From Isoetes taiwanensis (Eukaryota > Streptophyta > Lycopodiopsida > Isoetales > Isoetaceae): 64,000 nucleotides of DNA. The stretch spans positions 21,210,709-21,274,708 of the forward strand of contig JAJEKV010000019.1 in NCBI GenBank assembly GCA_021234155.1, written 5' to 3'. The number at the start of each line of letters is the position of its first letter. The first letter of the stretch is position 1. Position numbers and translations under genes: made by a program. Under the pieces are notes generated by a model. The model saw nothing but the letters and a program-made list of their open reading frames with translations, did no database searches and was not told the DNA's origin. Below are positions 59,060-64,000 of the stretch, piece by piece.

Positions 59060-62000
59060 GAGGTCGCGTGTTCGTAGGCTCATGCAAGGCCCGCATAACT
59101 AATGGTTACCTATTCTGGATATGCTCGCATTTACGTGCCCGAGGGCGTGACTTTCATCCTCAATGGCGCTCGCTGACAAAGACCGACTGCATTCCCCGTC
59201 TCACGCTGCTCCCAATCCATCTCCCTCAATGCGGAAATGGTGTGTGCACCGTACACGGAAGCAATCACCGCTTTTCATGGGTAGATGGGAAGCAGTAGTG
59301 GTGTGGGCCCCTCGTGAGCATGGGATTTAACTCCTTTCGCCGCATAATTTGCCACCTTGACATGTGACAGGCCTCAGATCCCGTGAGCTTGGGCCATGAA
59401 GCAAGCATCCGGCACCGCCAAGGCGCCCTTCGTGTACCGGGTTCACATCTCTGTGCCTCATTCCATACGAGAACCACCGGCTTGCTTGTCTTTCCAAAGC
59501 AGGCTTTTGTTTCGCAACACCGCCACCGCCAAAGCAAGGCTGGGCACCGGCTTCATCCATAGCCACCACCTTCTCCGAAGTAATAATGTGACGCTCCAGC
59601 CACAGCCTCTATAATGGAAGGGAAGCCCGCCTTCAGGCAAGATTTGACAGTGGGACGCATTTCACTCCCAGCCTCGCCAAGAAAGCCTTCAGACTCGCTT
59701 CAGATCGCCCAAGTGGTGAGGGAGGACTACCGCCCCCACACCCTGCCCCACAGGAGGACCGGCACCAACCAAGGCTCCCCGAACAAGTGTGCCCGGTGAC
59801 CCCATGCATACAAACCGCTTTGCAGACCTTGTTTTACATTGTATACGTGGCTTTCCACCGCAAAGGACCCGCAGAACCTCGGGATGGATGCATCCCAAAG
59901 GTGTGGTGGTAGTGTAGAAAACCTAAATGCCCAAATACTTATAAGACCGGAAAGCCACCTCCAATTTTCACCACCGCAAGGAATGAGGGCGCGGTGCCTG
60001 GTTGATGGGGACCAACAGCACCCCGGTTCGGGCTGCTGACCCTCATGTCGAATTCAAGCGTAGTGTCCAAAGCATCCAGTGGCGCTGTACGTCCTTCCGG
60101 GGTATATGCGGTGCTGCCACATCATCGCGATATAAGAGCTGTGCCGACGGCGTGTATCAATCGAAGCCCCCTGGGTAAGCTCAGCCTAGCCATTCTTCTA
60201 GCCGGTCAATGTACAAGCCGGCGCCGGGGATAGGGGAGGGTAGCCTGGCGACTTAATGTTACTAACAACGCTCCGACAAGCGTGAGATCTAATCGAGCAA
60301 GCCTCGATAGTCTCGTATATAGCATTCCCGCAGTCGACGGGTCCCTAGTCGCCTAATCGTCCCACAACTTATCCCCGGTAAGTAATCGTGTCAAAAGCTT
60401 TTCGAAATCCACAGCAATGCGATGTACCGCCATTCCGCTATCCTCTATGAGTGCCCGAGTAAAGATATGGTTGGCTAGTAGAATGTCGGGCGGAGGTCAC
60501 CAAGGCGAGCCTCCGCACTTCATCCCCGCCCAAAGTGTCAATCGGCCAAGAATCCCGCACCGGCAGCACGTAATCACTCATGAATGGCATCGGAGTAGTT
60601 ACGGGCTGTGGGGTCCCCGCTTTGTATATATGGGTACAACTCTACTGTAGTCCAAGGCGGGGAGCCTTCTTTACTGCCCGCTGAAGAGGCGTCGCAGAAC
60701 CCGCACTCATTGGGGGGCCCGCCCACTTGAGAAGCTCCGCCGCATACCATCCAAATCGCCGCTTCCCGTTAGCGAGGCGCTGTAAGGCCCATTAAGACAT
60801 CCCTTCTAATGTGGCCAGCAGGCCCGTCATGAGGTACTGTGCCCTGGCTCCCATTGGGCCGCACGTACGCGCGGTCTCACCCATTGTTCCTCGGTAATAT
60901 TTCCGTAAATGCAGCAGCTACTCAAGACCCTTTCTCCTAAGGCTCCTAGGGGTCTGTGAAGACCAAACATCCGGTTATCGAGTTCGCAAGGTACCCGCTT
61001 TCTTTGGTCTTGGAGGAAGGAGCTAAGATTGATCGACGGGCTCATGCCACCAACCACTGCTGAAATATCGCCAAATCACATTTCCGCCATCTAACCGTTG
61101 GATTGCGGGGGGCAGGTTGCAGCCCCGTGGGAATCGCCGAGAGCGCCTCTCCCAAAGCATCTGGCCCCTACCAAGGAGCCGGTTCCAAAATGGGCCGCTC
61201 ACAAGAAGTGTGGGAGTTGCGATCTCGCCAGCCTCATGCTCAAGCATCCTCGCATAGACCGCGATGATCATAGTCCGTGACGCGCAACCGCGGGTACATG
61301 GGTGTTAGCAATGGCAGTGCTCGGGTTGGCTCGCCAATCTATCCGGCAGCGAACAAATGATGGCCTGAGTCTACTCGTTCCTACCACCGGCCCCGGCTAA
61401 TCGGGCGTAGTGATCAAGGTAGGTATCGCCACCGCTAGCACGTAATCCACCACACCGGTGCCGCCTCGCTCCCCCGCCTACAAGTGAAGCGCCGAGGACT
61501 CGGGCCATCGCGCTGTTTCATTGTAAAATGACCAGCGATATCAGCTTCAAAGAATAAAGAATGCCGGGCCATATACCGCGGTCACCTGGCCGCTATCCTC
61601 ACAAACCATATCTCGCTGGGTCCATTTGCAACACATCCTCGCCTAGAGGTGCGCGAATTGTGATCTCGCTTCCCGCGCATGCATTGAAATCTCCAAGTAA
61701 ATATGACCTTTGCCCAATTGTTCAGATCACAGATGTCATCATATAGATACCCACATAGGCTCCCCGGCCACCCACATCCAAGTGCGTGGTAAAAAGTTGC
61801 TCTCAAGATGTGGGAAGTAGCAAGTCACAAAGAGAGGGCTGCCATCGCCGCTCGCACCTGCACTCCACGTGACCATAGCCCGTCGCCTTCGGCATCGTGG
61901 AGACCGATTGGGCCAAGGCCCGGGTAGTAACACGCACTCCTCCGCGGTCCTCGCTTTCCCTGGCACTCATCAAGATCTCCGAGTAGCACCGTATCCCCGC

Positions 62001-62760
62001 AAATCGTAGCCTCAGACCAAAGATGTTCTACAAGTTTCCATGAGGAAGATAAGGTCCATGTCCATGGCGCATTTTAATTGAGATCGTCTCTCATGGGTTA
62101 CTCAAGTAATTCCAGATACCACTGCAGGGGCATCTATCCCATTTAGTGGGCATGCACGCTACTCCTCAGTCCTGCGGTAGTGGTGGTCCTGTGGGGAGCT
62201 TAAGATGTGGGATGCCTCTGCGGCCGCTAGGGCCCCCTCGCAGGGACTCAGGGGCCGAGTGCTCGCATCCCCTGTTGGCCGCCTGACCTCACTCAGCCCC
62301 CGCCGCTCTCTCCATGTTCAAGGCAAGTAGCCTCGACTTTGGCCAGCCTCACGCCTTCTGGCCCCCTCACAGGTTGGGGTCAAGTCCTGGCCAATGTACA
62401 AAGCCGCCCCTTCAACTTCCTACTGACAGCAGATGGCTACCCGCCTGCACGCCTTCAATCGGGAAGATGACCACCCTCGGGCGCATCAAGGCGCCAATTC
62501 CATGACGCACTCGCTTCCAGCAATGGCCGCTGTGTGCCGGGAACATCATCCTGGGCCTAAGATCCGTGGTTCCCGAGCTCCGTGAAGTGAGATGTTCTCC
62601 CGACTCTCCGCCGCCTCGACTACCACATATCATGCGCTTCTCCTCGCCTCTCGTTCCTCGGAGTTCTGGCGGGCCACCAAAGTTGGTTGAGGTGATGAGG
62701 CATAGGTCGTACGGCCGGTGGTGGCGTCTCAAGATGATCCATGTGTCCGCGATCATGTGT
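59060..62760 (-). mobile_element. Decayed non-L1 LINE: endonuclease, RT, C-terminal tail
   Basis: Minus strand, high to low. The endonuclease shows SPLFVTCYFPH (about 61810-61850) and, at about 61670-61730, DICDLNNWAKVIFTGDFNAC with the GDFN catalytic pair, then GEDVLQMDPARYGL. RT shows GFRKAFDTI at about 60395-60425, matching FVDFRKAFDTV. At about 60095-60140 is LLYRDDVA, matching LLYADDVA with the Ala codon altered. At about 59960-60010 is TGVLLVP with VAFRSYKYLGI, the thumb. A tail AIEDESHALGHVNASIS at about 59115-59175 matches the VEDE-HFL--C block also seen at 24.6 kb. Frames shift constantly, so it is dead. The F(V)DFRKAFD, GDFNA-TG and VEDE-HF motifs are those of jockey/CR1/L2/RTE-like clades, not of plant L1. 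Clade not settled. Confidence 0.75.
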
Positions 62761-63745
62761 TCCGTGCTGACGCCCTCGTGAGGTTGGTGGGTTCGCTGGG
62801 TTGGTGTGTTCTTTGGTCAGGGTTTCGCTCTCCTGAGTCCGGAGCTCACTTCGCGCAGACGCTGTCATGTCTTGCCATCTCCTCGCATGCAATGGCGAGT
62901 TGCCTGGCGTGCTCTAAGCATATGCCCTTGCCTTGCCGGGCAACCACCGGCCCCCGTGAGCTCCGACCTCGCTAACCCCATCCAAGAGCCAGCTTCCCGG
63001 CTCGCCAGCTTCCCAGCAGCCTCGAATCCTTGTTCACGCTGGGCGCCTCCGCAACCTCTCGACAGAGGGCGTGGCTCGCGTTCGCGGCCGCGGGCCTTAG
63101 CCTCAACCTCTGCGCTTCCTCGATCCCAGAGATGGTTACGAAGTGTCTCCTGCTCTACCCGTTCATGTCCTCAAGGCCCCGCCTTCCATATACGCCAACA
63201 CGGGCGGCCTGGCTACACGCCCTCATATCCGCAAGCTCCCGGGCCGGGTATTGCCGTTCGTCAAATTGCAGCAAGTGGATGCTTATCATCTCATTGCCGC
63301 GACGCGATCCTCCACCTTCCCCGTGGATTCGCCGCTTTTCGCACCAATCGCCTCAAGAACATCCGGAGATGTTATGTTCTCCACCTTCTCACGGGAGGCC
63401 TGCAAGGCATGCACTGCTGGCCTCAACCTCGCCGCCTCGATGCGCCCAAGGTTCGACCGCGGATTGCCCTGGTGGTGGGCCCGCTCGTCGCGTCGATCGG
63501 GCCTTTGCCTCTGGGCCTCCTCTTCATGGAAGACGCCCTCCGCCTCGGCAGGCTCCTTCCCTTGGTGGCCCGCTCATGGTCTTCCTGCAGGGCTCTCGGC
63601 CAAGGCGGGGTCAACCCAAGGGTTGGTGTGTCAGCCTTCCCTGTGATGTGCTGGTGTGGTCCGAGGTAGCTCACCAACCAGTGTGGTCCACAGGATCAGG
63701 TTCAGGGCGACTTGGGCGACGCACTCGATATCCGTGTGTGTACCG
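62761..63745. other. GC-rich sequence with overlapping long frames, unassigned
   Basis: All three plus-strand frames stay open for 160-290 codons (for example 62806-63669 and 63030-63764), and minus-strand frames overlap them. The composition (GC-rich, few TA-containing stops) explains this; none of the products resembles a known family. It may be the 5' part of the LINE, or a separate repeat. Confidence 0.4.
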
Positions 63746-63756
63746 ACCGCCACAAA

Positions 63757-64000
63757 AACCCTAGCACACAGCCCGAAAAGTGCAGATTTGAGCACTAAAA
63801 CAAAGACAAGCATGCAGGTATCATACACCTTGAAAGCTCTCTCAACCAAACCTTTCCAACAAGCCCAAACATGAAAATCGACACCCATGTGAGAGATACA
63901 GCCCGGCCGGCGGGCTCCATCGATTGCCACGTAAAACCCTGTAGCACACAGCCCGAAAAAGTGCCAATTTGAGCAATGTAAACAGCCAAGCATGCAGTAC
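63757..64000. repeat. Tandem repeat, period about 180, running off the window
   Basis: AGCACACAGCCCGAAAA followed by GTGC-ATTTGAGCA and AAGCATGCAG occurs at about 63763-63820 and again at 63943-63998. The sequence before each copy is also related (CGATT-GCCAC-TAAAACCCT type). At least two units are present; the array is cut by the window end. Confidence 0.8.

Noticed and set aside
62806-63764. Three overlapping plus-strand frames of 167-287 codons
   Set aside because: All frames are open because of GC-rich composition; no domain, no conserved motif and no preferred frame.

Overview
The window is a gene-poor stretch of a land-plant nuclear genome, made almost entirely of old, nested, mutated transposable elements. 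The evidence for a plant is direct: an intact HVA22-like gene split by short GT-AG introns, a decayed PLS-E-type pentatricopeptide repeat (PPR) pseudogene, a chromodomain-bearing Ty3/gypsy element, Ty1/copia elements primed by initiator tRNA-Met, a hAT relic and a CACTA terminus. The low gene density (one intact gene in 64 kb) and the presence of LINEs that look unlike plant L1 would suit a large genome such as a gymnosperm, fern or lycophyte, but the species cannot be named from this sequence.

Layout. 1-5180: Ty3/gypsy relic (+) with LTR remains. 5.2-8.6 kb: nothing recognised. 8658-9146: diverged tandem duplication. 9.37-10.7 kb: hAT transposase relic (-). 12.3-16.0 kb: truncated gypsy element (-) whose terminal repeat contains an 840-base homopyrimidine tract. 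16600-19904: Ty1/copia insertion (-) with both LTRs, primer binding site and an exact 5-base target duplication, but a decayed, internally deleted pol. 20.6-21.0 kb: L1 fragment. 21606-23127: the intact six-exon HVA22-like gene (-), 324 residues. 24.6-24.9 kb: tail of a non-L1 LINE. 27.9-36.2 kb: a chromovirus (-) flanked by short palindrome-rich direct repeats, carrying two extra reading frames upstream of gag, each behind its own TATA box. 37.2-38.6 kb: L1 3' part (-). 39.5-42.0 kb: copia relic (-). 42.68-42.92 kb: LRR-receptor exon fragment (-). 45.1-46.3 kb: gag relic with a perfect zinc knuckle (+). 47.4-50.2 kb: L1 LINE (+) with a deletion inside reverse transcriptase. 51.1-53.7 kb: gypsy relic (-). 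54.7-55.7 kb: PPR pseudogene (-). 56-58.3 kb: palindromic motif cluster, then CACTA-type subterminal repeats and terminus. 59.1-62.8 kb: decayed LINE (-) of a non-L1 type. 63.76-64.0 kb: start of a 180-base-period tandem repeat that runs off the window.

Only the HVA22-like gene is judged functional. The most unusual observations are: (a) the two LTRs of the 16.6-19.9 kb copia element differ chiefly at CAG/CTG (CHG) sites, which are replaced by CG-containing strings, a pattern also visible in the LINE at 60 kb and absent from the HVA22 gene; (b) the chromovirus has extra upstream reading frames, one starting with a sequence like the histone H3 tail; (c) two separate copies of a LINE lineage with animal-like motifs.
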